Positions 1 to 12,514 of a stretch of DNA of 64,000 nt are shown one piece after another; within the stretch, counting starts at the first letter, position 1, and every line of letters begins with the position of its first letter. The position numbers and the translations under genes are program-made. Below the pieces are notes generated by a model. It searched no databases, was not told the DNA's origin, and was given only the letters and a program-made list of their open reading frames with translations. This stretch comes from Lantana camara (lineage: Eukaryota; Streptophyta; Magnoliopsida; Lamiales; Verbenaceae). The stretch spans positions 51,653,001-51,717,000 of the forward strand of contig CM074855.1 in NCBI GenBank assembly GCA_037501455.1, in the 5' to 3' direction.

Positions 1-511
1 ACGTACCTTTTCCCGTCACTTGATGTGGAATAACCAACCTTCGGTTAGACCATCATCAAGATCTAGTTGGCGGCTGGTATAATAGTAGACCTCGGCCCGT
101 GCCTCCCAGACTACTACTTCTACCAAGACCACCGGGCCCATAAGAAAACAATAATTTTACTTGCAAGACAAGAATATTTACCAGGAGTAAGTAATAAGTA
201 CTTTCGGGTAAATAGTTTTTGTAGAATTGATAAGAATTATTTTCCATAAAGGAAATAATAATTTGAAAGGAAATTCAAGGAAATAAAATATTTTATCAAG
301 ATTTCAGTTGAAAGGATTTAAAACCCTCACCGAGTACCGAGATTTAGGCGGAATTGCGAGGATTCCACTCTTCAATCCTATGATCGCCTGAAAGTAGTAA
401 CTACTATCGGCTTAGAACTAAGTTCTTAATTTCTAATTTACTAATTGCACACAATCAAAACGAAATAATTATAGAAGGTACATATTATGTAATACATTAA
501 AGATTTCCTGG

Positions 512-554
512 TAAACCCTAAATTCACCCATTTTATTAATAAATTCAGGGTTTA
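512..554. repeat. Satellite dyad with telomere-like arms (example)
   Basis: Arms of 13 bp (512-524 and 542-554) pair with one A/C mismatch around a 17-nt loop. The arms contain AAACCCTAAA and AGGGTTTA, which resemble one and a half plant telomere units facing each other. The same dyad recurs once per monomer in most monomers and is weakened in the monomers at 26106, 27346, 28591 and 29831. A single unit is far too little to call telomeric DNA. Confidence 0.6.
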
Positions 555-1196
555 TGAGATCTTTAACTAATCAAATATTTATTAACTATATTATAATTCT
601 AATTGTAAGATTCGAAATGAAATTTAAGGTTTAATTTGACAATGTAGGCTATCTTTTGAAAATATTACATAGTTTACTGATTTTTGGAAATTTTGGGAAA
701 AATCTTTCTTCAAAAAATTCCAAAATCTATTTTATAATTTTTTTTAAAATAATTTCGAAATTATTTAATTTATTTTGACCCGAAAGTCAAAATTACTATT
801 GAAAACATTTACTATTCAATTCCTTATGAATTAAACACTTTATAACACAAAATTAAACTCACACACACACACACCCTATTCACGCCACACACACACACAC
901 ACACACACACACATCCAAGAACATTAAGAACATGTTCTTGAGCTTATTTTAATTTTAGTTTGAAACTAATATTAAAATAATATCCGGTTCATATTAGTTT
1001 GAAACAGTAGGAGTAGGGGTAATATAGGTCATATTTTAGAAAACTTATGAACCGTTTTGAAGAAATGATTTTGATGCCCGCAAGCTAGGCTTCTCCAACC
1101 TTAACTCCTTAAAATCCGGGAAAATAGTAACGACACTGATCAAGGTGTTGGTACCTAATAAAACAAATACAATAATACCACCCTTCACTCCTTAGT

Positions 1197-1224
1197 GTCA
1201 CGTAGGGTTGCAAGCCCTAGTGAC
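1197..1224. repeat. Satellite hairpin GTCAC...GTGAC (example)
   Basis: Arms GTCAC plus TAGGG (with one bulged G between) pair with CCCTA plus GTGAC around the loop TTGCAAG. The element is present near the end of almost every monomer in the window and is among its best preserved segments. Its role is unknown. Confidence 0.7.
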
Positions 1225-1992
1225 GATGAACAATATCGTGGGAAGGACGTACCTTTTCCCGTCACTTGATGTGGAATAGCCAACCTTCGGTTACACCATC
1301 ATCAAGATGTAGTTGGTGGCTGGTATAATGGTAGACCTCGGCCCGTGCCTCCCGGACTACTACTTCTACTAAGACCACCGGGCCCATAAGAAAACATTAA
1401 TTTTACTTACAAGACAAGAATATTTACCGGGAGTAAGTACTAAGTACTTTCGGGTAAATAGTTTTTGAATAATTGATAAGAATAATTTTCCATAAAGGAA
1501 ATAATAATTTGAAAGGAAATTCAAGGAAATAAAATATTTTATCATGGTTTCAGTTGAAAGGATTTAAAACCCTCACCGAGTACCGATATTTAGGTGGACT
1601 TGTGAGGATTCCACTCTTCAATCCTATGATCGCCTGAAAGTAGTAACTACTATCGGCATAGAAGTAAGTTCTTAATTTCTAATTTACTAATAGCACACAA
1701 TCATAACGAAATAATTATAGAAGGTACATATTAAGTAATACATTAAAGATTTCATGGTAAACCCTAAATTCACCCATTTTATTAATAAATTCAGGGTTTA
1801 TGAGATCTTTAACTAATCAAATATTTATTAACTATATTATAATTCTAATTGTAAGATTTGAAATGAAATTTAAGGTTTAATTTGACAATGTAGGCTATCT
1901 TTTGAAAATATTACATAGTTTACCGATTTTTGGAAATTTTGGGAAAAATCTTTCTTCAAAAAATTCCAAAATCTATTTTATAATTATTTTTA

Positions 1993-2012
1993 AAATAATT
2001 TCGAAATTATTT
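1993..2012. repeat. 20-bp perfect palindrome in the satellite monomer (example)
   Basis: AAATAATTTCGAAATTATTT reads the same on both strands, centred on TTCGAA. It is present in the A and B monomers; in several monomers of the third subfamily (for example near 31830) it has changed to a form ending the symmetry. Confidence 0.8.
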
Positions 2013-2169
2013 AATTTATTTTGAGCCAAAAGTCAAAATTACTATTGAAAACATTTACTATTCAATTTATTATGAATTAAACACTTTATAACACAAAATT
2101 AAACTCTCACACACACACAACCACACTATTCACGCCACACACACACACACACACACATCAAAGAACATT

Positions 2170-2183
2170 AAGAACATGTTCTT
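2170..2183. repeat. 14-bp palindrome AAGAACATGTTCTT (example)
   Basis: Perfect 14-bp palindrome just after the second CA tract, kept in nearly all monomers. One rare change is seen (AACATTCAGAACATG in the monomers at 26106 and 28591), which alters the left edge. No function is known to me. Confidence 0.75.
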
Positions 2184-2187
2184 GAGC

Positions 2188-2224
2188 TTATTTTAATATT
2201 AGTTTGAAACTAATATTAAAATAA
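2188..2224. repeat. 37-bp near-perfect inverted repeat in the satellite (example)
   Basis: Two 18-bp arms, the left being TTATTTTAATATTAGTTT, flank a single G. The arrangement could form a cruciform or hairpin. It recurs in the A, B and second-subfamily monomers; in the third subfamily each arm carries one change, leaving two mismatches that do not compensate each other. Confidence 0.85.
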
Positions 2225-3374
2225 TATCCGGTTCATGTTAGTTTAAAACAGTAGGAGTAGGGGTAATATAGGTCATATTTTAGAAAACTTATGAACCGTT
2301 TTGAAGAAATGATTTTGATGCCCGCAAGCTAGGCTTCTCCAACCTTAACTCCTTAAAATCCGGGAAAATAGTAACGACACTGATCAAGGTGTCGGTACCT
2401 AATAAAACAAATACAATAATACCACCCTTCACCCCTTAGTGTCACGTAGGGTTGCAAGCCCTAGTGACGATGAAGAATATTGTGGTAAGGACGTACCTTT
2501 TCCCTTCACTTGATGTGGAATAACCAACCTTCGGTTAGACCATCATCAAGATCTAGTTGGCGGCTGGTATAATAGTAGACCTCGGCCCGTGCCTCCCAGA
2601 CTACTACTTCTACCAAGACCACCGGGCCCATAAGAAAACAATAATTTTACTTGCAAGACAAGAATATTTATCGGGAGTAAGTAATAAGTACTTTCGAGTA
2701 AATAGTTTTTGAAGAATTGATAAGAATTATTTTCCATAAAGGAAATAATAATTTGAAAGGAAATTCAAGGAAATAAAATATTTTATCATGATTTCAGTTG
2801 AAAGGATTTAAAACCCTCACCGAGTACCGAGATTTAGGCGGAATTGCGAGGATTCCACTCTTCAATCCTATGATCGCCTGAAAGTAGTAACTACTATCGG
2901 CTTAGAACTAAGTTCTTAATTTCTAATTTACTAATTACACACAATCAAAACGAAATAATTATAGAAGGTACATATTATGGAATACATTAAAGATTTCCTG
3001 GTAAACCCTAAATTCACCCATTTTATTAATAAATTCAGGGTTTATGAGATCTTTAACTAATCAAATATTTATTAACTATATTATAATTCTAATTGTAAGA
3101 TTTGAAATGAAATTTAAGGTTTAATTTGACAATGTAGGCTATCTTTTGAAAATATTACATAGTTTACCGATTTTTGGAAATTTTGGGAAAAATCTTTCTT
3201 CAAAAAATTCCAAAATCTATTTTATAATTTTTTTTAAAATAATTTCGAAATTATTTAATTTATTTTAACCCGAAAGTCAAAATTACTATTGAAAACATTT
3301 ACTATTCAATTCCTTATGAATTAAACACTTTATAACACAAAATTAAACTCACACACACACACACACTATTCACG

Positions 3375-3408
<34 letters not shown>

Positions 3409-6400
3409 CCAAGAACATTAAGAACATGTTCTTGAGCTTATTTTAATATTAGTTTGAAACTAATATTAAAATAATATCCGGTTCATATTAGTTTGAAACA
3501 GTAGGAGTAGGGGTAATATAGGTCATATTTTAGAAAACTTATGAACCGTTTTGAAGAAATGATTTTGATGCCCGCAAGCTAGGCTTCTCCAACCTTAACT
3601 CCTTAAAATCCGGGAAAATAGTAACGACACTGATCAAGGTTTTGGTACCTAATAAAACAAATACAATAATACCACCCTTCACTCCTTAGTGTCACGTAGG
3701 GTTGCAAGCCCTAGTGACGATGAACAATATCGTTGGAAGGACGTACCTTTTCCCATCACTTGATGTAGAATAGCCAACCTTGGGTTACACCATCATCAAG
3801 ATGTAGTTGGCTGCTGGTATAATAGTAGACCTCGGCCCGTGCCTCCCGGACTACTACTTCTATTAAGACCACAGGGCCCATAAGAAAACAATAATTTTAC
3901 TAGCAAGACAAGATTATTTACCGGGAGTAAGTACTAAGTACTTTCGGGTAAATAGTTTTTGAATAATTGATAAGAATAATTTTCCATAAAGGAAATAATA
4001 ATTTGAAAGGAAATTCAAGGAAATAAAATATTTTATCATGGTTTCAGTTGAAAGGATTTAAAACCCTCACCGAGTACCGATATTTAGGTGGAATTGTGAG
4101 GATTCCACTCTTCAATCCTATGATCGCTTGAAAGTAGTAACTACTATCGGCTTAGAACTAAGTTCTTAATTTCTAATTTACTAATTGCACACAATCATAA
4201 CGAAATAATTATAGAAGGTACATATTATGTAATACATTAAAGATTTCCTGGTAAACCCTAAATTCACCCATTTTATTAATAAATTCAGGGTTTGTGAGAT
4301 CTTTAACTAATCAAATATTTATTAACTATATTATAATTCTAATTGTAAGATTTGAAATGAAATTTAAGGTTTAATTTGACAATGTAGGCTATCTTTTGAA
4401 AATATTACATAGTTTACCGATTTTTGGAAATTTTGGAAAAAATCTTTCTTCAAAAAATTCCAAAATCTATTTTATAATTTTTTTTAAAATAATTTCGAAA
4501 TTATTTAATTTATTTTGACCCAAAACTCAAAATTACTATTGAAAACATTTACTATTCAATTTATTATGAATTAAACACTTTATAACACAAAATTAAACTC
4601 TCACACACACACAACCACACTATTCACGCCACACACACACACACACACACATCAAAGAACATTAAGAACATGTTCTTGAGCTTATTTTAATATTAGTTTG
4701 AAACTAATATTAAAATAATATTCGGTTCATGTTAGTTTAAAACAGTAGGAGTAGGGGTAATATAGGTCATATTTTAGAAAACTTATGAACCGTTTTGAAG
4801 AAATGATTTTGATGCCCGCAAGCTAGGCTTCTCCAACCTTAACTCCTTAAAATCCGGGAAAATAGTAACGGCACTGATCAAGGTGTCGGTACCTAATAAA
4901 ACAAATACAATAATACCACCCTTCACCCCTTAGTGTCACGTAGGGTTGCAAGCCCTAGTGACGATGAAGAATATTGTGGTAAGGACGTACCTTTTCCCGT
5001 CACTTGATGTGGAATAACCAACCTTCGGTTAGACCATCATCAAGATCTAGTTGGCGGCTGGTATAATAGTAGACCTCGGCCCGTGCCTCCCAGACTACTA
5101 CTTCTACCAAGACCACCGGGCCCATAAGAAAACAATAATTTTACTTGCAAGACAAGAATATTTACCGGGAGTAAGTAATAAGTACTTTCGGGTAAATAGT
5201 TTTTGAAGAATTGATAAGAATTATTTTCCATAAAGGAAATAATAATTTGAAAGGAAATTCAAGGAAATAAAATATTTAACATGATTTCAGTTGAAAGGAT
5301 TTAAAACCCTCACCGAGTACCGAGATTTAGGCGAAATTGCGAGGATTCCACTCTTCAATCCTATGATCGCCTGAAAGTAGTAACTACTATCGGCTTAGAA
5401 CTAAGTTCTTAATTTCTAATTTACTAATTGCACACAATCAAAACGAAATAATTATAGAAGGTACATATTATGTAATACATTAAAGATTTCATGGTAAACC
5501 CTAAATTCACCCATTTTATTAATAAATTCAGGGTTTATGTGATCTTTAACTAATCAAATATTTATTAACTATATTATAATTCTAATTGTAAGATTTGAAA
5601 TGAAATTTAAGGTTTAATTTGACAATGTAGGCTATCTTTTGAAAATATTACATAGTTTACCGATTTTTGGAAATTTTGGGAAAAATCTTTCTTCAAAAAA
5701 TTCCAAAATCTATTTTATAATTTTTTTTAAAATAATTTCGAAATTATTTAATTTATTTTGACCCGAAAGTCAAAATTACTATTGAAAACATTTACTATTC
5801 AATTCCTTATGAATTAAACACTTTATAACACAAAATTAAACTCACACACACACACACACTATTCACGCCACACACACACACACACACACACATCCAAGAA
5901 CATTAAGAACATGTTCTTGAGCTTATTTTAATATTAGTTTGAAACTAATATTAAAATAATATTCGGTTCATATTAGTTTGAAACAGTAGGAGTAGGGGTA
6001 ATATAGGTCATATTTTAGAAAACTTATGAACCGTTTTGAAGAAATGATTTTGATGCCCGCAAGCTAGGCTTCTCCAATCTTAACTCCTTAAAATCCGGGA
6101 AAATAGTAACGACACTGATCAAGGTGTTGGTACCTAATAAAACAAATACAATAATACCACCCTTCACTCCTTAGTGTCACGTAGGGTTGCAAGCCCTAGT
6201 GACGATGAACAATATCGTGGGAAGGACGTACCTTTTCCCGTCAGTTGATGTGGAATAGCCAACCTTCGGTTACACCATCATCAAGATGTAGTTGGTGGCT
6301 GGTATAATGGTAGACCTCGGCCCGTGCCTCCCGGACTACTACTTCTACTAAGACCACCGGGCCCATAAGAAAACAATAATTTTACTTACAAGACAAGAAT

Positions 6401-9400
6401 ATTTACCGGGAGTAAGTACTAAGTACTTTCGGGTAAATAGTTTTTGAATAATTGATAAGAATAATTTTCCATAAAGGAAATAATAATTTGAAAGGAAATT
6501 CAAGGAAATAAAATATTTTATCATGGTTTCAGTTGAAAGGATTTAAAACCCTCACCGAGTACCGATATTTAGGTGGAATTGTGAGGATTCCACTCTTCAA
6601 TCCTATGATCGCCTGAAAGTAGTAACTACTATCGGCTTAGAAGTAAGTTCTTAATTTCTAATTTACTAATTGCACACAATCATAACGAAATAATTATAGA
6701 AGGTACATATTAAGTAATACATTAAAGATTTCATGGTAAACCCTAAATTCACCCATTTTATTAATAAATTCAGGGTTTATGAGATCTTTAACTAATCAAA
6801 TATTTATTAACTATATTATAATTCTAATTGTAAGATTTGAAATGAAATTTAAGGTTTAATTTGACAAGTTAGGCTATCTTTTGAAAATATTACATAGTTT
6901 ACCGATTTTTGGAAATTTTGGGAAAAATCTTTCTTCAAAAAATTCCAAAATCTATTTTATAATTATTTTTAAAATAATTTCGAAATTATTTAATTTATTT
7001 TGAGCCAAAAGTCAAAATTACTATTGAAAACATTTACTATTCAATTTATTATGAATTAAACACTTTATAACACAAAATTAAACTCTCACACACACACAAC
7101 CACACTATTCACGCCACACACACACACACACACACACACATCCAAGAACATTAAGAACATGTTCTTGAGCTTATTTTAATATTAGTTTGAAACTAATATT
7201 AAAATAATATCCGGTTCATATTAGTTTGAAACAGTAGGAGTAGGGATAATATAGGTCATATTTTAGAAAACTTATGACCCGTTTTGAAGAAATGATTTTG
7301 ATGCCCGCAAGCTAGGCTTCTCCAACCTTAACTCCTTAAAATCCGGGAAAATAGTAACGACACTGATCAAGGTGTCGGTACCTAATAAAACAAATACAAT
7401 AATACCACCCTTCACCCCTTAGTGTCACGTAGGGTTGCAAGCCCTAGTGACGATGAAGAATATTGTGGTAAGGACGTACCTTTTCCCGTCACTTGATGTG
7501 GAATAACCAACCTTCGGTTAGACCATCATCAAGATCTAGTTGGCGGCTGGTATAATAGTAGACCTCGGCCCGTGCCTCCCAGACTACTACTTCTACCAAG
7601 ACCAACGGGCCCATAAGAAAACAATAATTTTACTTGCAAGACAAGAATATTTACCCGGAGTAAGTAATAAGTACTTTCGAGTAAATAGTTTTTGAAGAAT
7701 TGATAAGAATTATTTTCCATAAAGGAAATAATAATTTGAAAGGAAATTCAAGGAAATAAAATATTTTATCATGATTTCAGTTGAAAGGATTTAAAACGCT
7801 CACCGAGTACCAAGATTTAGGCGGAATTGCGAGGATTCCACTCTTCAATCCTATGATCGCCTGAAAGTAGTAACTACTATCGGCTTAGAACTAAGTTCTT
7901 AATTTCTAATTTACTAATTGCACACAATCAAAACGAAATAATTATAGAAGGTACATATTATGTAATACATTAAAGATTTCATGGTAAACCCTAAATTCAC
8001 CCATTTTATTAATAAATTCAGGGTTTATGAGATCTTTAACTAATCAAATATTTATTAACTATATTATAATTCTAATTGTAAGATTTGAAATGAAATTTAA
8101 GGTTTAATTTGACAATGTAGGCTATCTTTTGAAAATATTACATAGTTTACCGATTTTTGGAAATTTTGGGAAAAATCTTTCTTCAAAAAATTCCAAAATC
8201 TATTTTATAATTTTTTTTAAAATAATTTCGAAATTATTTAATTTATTTTGAGCCAAAAGTCAAAATTACTATTGAACACATTTACTATTCAATTCCTTAT
8301 GAATTAAACACTTTATAACACAAAATTAAACTCACACACACACACACACTATTCACGCCACACACACACACACACACACACACACATCCAAGAACATTAA
8401 GAACATGTTCTTGAGCTTATTTTAATATTAGTTTGAAACTAATATTAAAATAATATCCGGTTCATATTAGTTTGAAACAGTAGGAGTAGGGGTAATATAG
8501 GTCATATTTTAGAAAACTTATGAACCGTTTTGAAGAAATGATTTTGATGCCCGCAAGCTAGGCTTCTCCAACCTTAACTCCTTAAAATCTGGGAAAATAG
8601 TAACGACACTGATCAAGGTGTTGGTACCTAATAAAACAAATACAATAATACCACCCTTCACTCCTTAGTGTCACGTAGGGTTGCAAGCCCTAGTGACGAT
8701 GAACAATATCGTGGGAAGGACGTACCTTTTCCCGTCACTTGATGTGGAATAGCCAACCTTCGGTTACACCATCATCAAGATGTAGTTGGTGGCTGGTATA
8801 ATGGTAGACCTCGGCCCGTGCCTCCCGGACTACTACTTCTACTAAGACCACCGGGCCCATAAGAAAACAATAATTTTACTTACAAGACAAGAATATTTAC
8901 CGGGAGTAAGTACTAAGTACTTTCGGGTAAATAGTTTTTGAATAATTGATAAGAATAATTTTCCATAAAGGAAATAATAATTTGAAAGGAAATTCAAGGA
9001 AATAAAATATTTTATCATGGTTTAAGTTGAAAGGATTTAAAACCCTCACCGAGTACCGATATTTAGGTGGAATTGTGAGGATTCCACTCTTCAATCCTAT
9101 GATCGCCTGAAAGTAGTAACTACTATCGGCTTAGAAGTAAGTTCTTAATTTCTAATTTACTAATTGCACACAATCATAACGAAATAATTATAGAAGGTAC
9201 ATATTAAGTAATACATTAAAGATTTCATGGTAAACCCTAAATTCACCCATTTTATTAATAAATTCAGGGTTTATGAGATCTTTAACTAATCAAATATTTA
9301 TTAACTATATTATAATTCTAATTGTAAGATTTGAAATGAAATTTAAGGTTTAATTTGACAATGTAGGCTATCTTTTGAAAATATTACATAGTTTACCGAT

Positions 9401-10250
9401 TTTTGGAAATTTTGGGAAAAATCTTTCTTCAAAAAATTCCAAAATCTATTTTATAATTATTTTTAAAATAATTTCGAAATTATTTAATTTATTTTGAGCC
9501 AAAAGTCAAAATTACTATTGAAAACATTTACTATTCAATTTATTATGAATTAAACACTTTATAACACAAAATTAAACTCTCACACACACACAACCACACT
9601 ATTCACGCCACACACACCCACACACACACACATCAAAGAACATTAAGAACATGTTCTTGAGCTTATTTTAATATTAGTTTGAAACTAATATTAAAATAAT
9701 ATCCGATTCATGTTAGTTTAAAACAGTAGGAGTAGGGGTAATATAGGTCATATTTTAGAAAACTTATGAACCGTTTTGAAGAAATGATTTTGATGCCCGC
9801 AAGCTAGGCTTCTCGAACCTTAACTCCTTAAAATCCGGGAAAATAGTAACGACACTGATCAAGGTGTCGGTACCTAATAAAACAAATATAATAATACCAC
9901 CCTTCACCCCTTAGTGTCACGTAGGGTTGCAAGCCCTAGTGACGATGAAGAATATTGTGGTAAGGACGTACCTTTTCCCGTCACTTGATGTGGAATAACC
10001 AACCGTCGGTTAGACCATCATCAAGATCTAGTTGGCGGCTGGTATAATAGTAGACCTCGGCCCGTGCCTCCCAGACTACTACTTCTACCAAGACCAACGG
10101 GCCCATAAGAAAACAATAATTTTACTTGCAAGACAAGAATATTTACCCGGAGTAAGTAATAAGTACTTTCGGGTAAATAGTTTTTGAAGAATTGATAAGA
10201 ATTATTTTCCATAAAGGAAATAATAATTTGAAAGGAAATTCAAGGAAATA

Positions 10251-10255
10251 AAATA
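10251..10255. repeat. Target-site duplication, element 1, left copy
   Basis: AAATA immediately before the terminal TG of the left LTR. It matches AAATA at 21413-21417. Collapsing one copy restores the normal satellite sequence seen in other monomers. Confidence 0.93.
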
Positions 10256-11001
10256 TGTAGCGCCCTGAGCTAAGTGACGCCACATCCCCCGCACCGAGGC
10301 TCAACCCGCATACGAAATAGGGAAATCCGTACACGTGCCAAACTCACGGCGAACGGGAGACTCACTCACTCCCTGGCTAGGCGGAACCTATAACAACCAA
10401 AACGCAAAGTGCGCGAAACAGATACACATGCGGAAGCGATTAACGGATCAACATAAACTAGTCAAATAGCATAAAGGCCGCACTGGCCACAAGTATCCAA
10501 AATATCCTCAACACCGTCCTCATGTAATCCTAAGTCCCACCAAGGACTAGCGCTATCAGACACTCTCGACACGTATATACAAGTACCATCATGAACAAAA
10601 CGATATTTCCAAGTATATAAAAGTATACCAATGTATGCATATACAAGTCGAATAGATGAAATGAGCTAGACTCTAAATTGAAAGACCACGACTTCACGTT
10701 AACTCCGCCTAGCTCAACACTTGTACCTGCAGTCAACGCCCAAAGGAGGAATCAGTCCAAGACTGGTGAGGTGAAAGATAATAATATAAGGGGGTATAAG
10801 CTCACTCAATAACAATAACCATAACTCACGCACACAAAAACCATTTCAATTGCTCGGCGAGATACGAGCCATTCCTCAACCTTTACTCCCACTCAAATAC
10901 AATTTTAAATCATAACAATAATAAAACAATCCAACCTTCACGCCCACTCATGATGGAAGAGAGGTATACGTTTCTCTAACCATCCACTATCTCACTACAT
11001 T

Positions 11002-11031
11002 AAGGCGTGGGTGCATGACTCCCAACGCCTT
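11002..11031 (-). repeat. LTR hairpin, element 1
   Basis: Arms AAGGCGT plus GGG pair with CCC plus ACGCCTT around a short loop, with one bulged base. It occupies the same relative place in the LTR as a different-sequence hairpin in elements 2 and 3 (GGTGG/CCACC plus CGGG/CCCG). A second copy is at 18922-18951. Confidence 0.55.
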
Positions 11032-12070
11032 CTTCGGGGGGATAAACCCTCCACGGCATAGAACCCTATAGTCCCACTACCTCCAGTGGTGTTCTAGGAT
11101 CCCGTATCACTATGGGGATCATGTAATTGGATTCCCGTCGGCCCTTGCTTCCCCGGTTCACCTCATACACAATTCCCCGGGCCCACAATAACACTTACCC
11201 CATGAGCGTCCTCATAGAGAACATCAATTCCATTTATCTCGCTAAAACATTTCATTTGTTACACTTTAAGTAAAACACTTTGCACTTGACTCACGCGTGA
11301 AAACATTTGGGTAAATATCCCATAAATACACTTATCACTTTATGGAAACAATTTTAATTGGATATAACAATCAATAACCCTTACACATATCTATATGTAT
11401 AATATATATAATATGATCGCATGCGGGATGATAAAACAACATCACTCAGGGTTAAGGTCATATCCGCTTTCGACACCCGTCGCGGTAGGGATTGACTGTA
11501 TTGGAAGATTGTTAAAGAAACCTCACCTTGGACTTGTAGAAAGGACAAAAGCCAAAAAGAGAGAAGTTATGTACGTCTACTCCTCCGCTGGTGGATCACC
11601 TGAGTCAAAGACACAATCTAGAATGAATCACGACTCAATGAACCACACAAGAGACGCACGGCTTATGTTTGATAATGATTAAATGAAATAAAGATGAAAT
11701 ATGAATGCAACATGTTTGCATGATTCACATTTAAATGTAAAGTAAGCAAATAAGAGTTATTAGATCATAATTAGCCGGCCTCAATTCATAATAGATACAA
11801 AGTAAACAAAATCAAAGTCCATCACTTATAAAGTTGTTTGTGCAGAAACTTTCAGCACGTACATATCGTAGAAGAATCGTCATAACTTATTGCTCAGGAA
11901 GTATTTTAACGAACCGCAAAATTCCTAGTAAACTAGACATACAAATCTATCAAATGGTATAGGCCTTACTCCCTGTATGTTTCTGTAAAATTACAGAATT
12001 TTGATCAAATTTGACATGAAACCGAAATTTGCCTGCAGCAACACGTTTTAAAGAAAATTATGTTTACCAT

Positions 12071-12514
12071 ATCAAACGAGGTCGAAAAATTCTGAATTTT
12101 TATAGGCACACTCCAGACACATATAAGAGCACCCCTGTAAAACAGTTTTGAAAAATTCGAAGGTTTACTACTTCTGCTCAAGCTGGTAATCCAGATCGAG
12201 AAACAGGGGACAGCAGGGCGTTCCGTAATTTTTTCGGGGTATCAAATGAACTCGGATTAACATAAAATTGGACAGACATAAACCTTAATATGCTAAGATT
12301 ATCCAGTTACAACAGTTTTACAAAATTCAAAGGTTTAGTCCTTCTGATCAGTCTGAACTTTCAGCTTCAAAAACAGGGCAAAAGAAAAAGTGACGGCAGT
12401 GTCTTTCGGGATTTTTTCGAGGTATCAAACGGACTCGGATGAACACGAATTTTTACGGAGAGAAACTTGAATATGTAAGGAATATCCAGTTAAAACAGTT
12501 TTGAAAAATAAGGT
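12071..12514 (-). repeat. Diverged tandem repeats inside the LTR of element 1
   Basis: About two and a half imperfect units start at 12071, 12241 and 12424 (spacing about 170 and 183 bp). Each contains a form of ATCAAACGA.CTCGG followed by AAAACAGTTTTGAAAAAT. The duplicate LTR carries the same block at 19991-20434. Subrepeats in LTRs are common in plant elements; whether they act as enhancers is not shown. Confidence 0.65.

Larger units (their letters stand above)
1..10255. repeat. Long-period satellite array, alternating A/B monomers
   Basis: Tandem head-to-tail repeats of about 1,241-1,250 bp. Using the motif ACGTACCTTTTCCC as the phase mark, monomers start at 1, 1247, 2491, 3741, 4985, 6226, 7474, 8720 and 9966; the last is cut by element 1. 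Two monomer types alternate, giving a higher-order period of about 2,490 bp. Type A has GGAATAACC, GTTAGACC and AAGATCTAG near its start; type B has GGAATAGCC, GTTACACC and AAGATGTAG and a CA tract interrupted by AACCACAC. The sequence is AT-rich, with two CA tracts per monomer. The short ORF of 63 residues in A monomers is a by-product of the repeat, not a gene. I do not recognise the family. Seen directly; the heterochromatic location is inference. Confidence 0.95.

Noticed and set aside
56..247. 63-residue minus-strand frame repeated in A-type monomers (also at 2546, 5040, 7529, 10021, 23673, 26161, 27402, 29887, 63399)
   Set aside because: It repeats only because the satellite repeats, is lost in B monomers, shows no domain, signal or codon structure, and changes like non-coding sequence.
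512..554. Telomere-like motif considered as interstitial telomeric DNA
   Set aside because: Only one to one and a half units per monomer, not a tandem telomere repeat.
11395..11682. 95-residue plus-strand frame in the element 1 LTR (again at 19315)
   Set aside because: It lies in an LTR, antisense to the element, with no recognisable domain; identical copies follow from LTR identity.
12130..12500. Similarity of the element 1 LTR subrepeats to the satellite
   Set aside because: No shared block beyond AT-rich words; satellite origin from these LTRs is not supported by eye.
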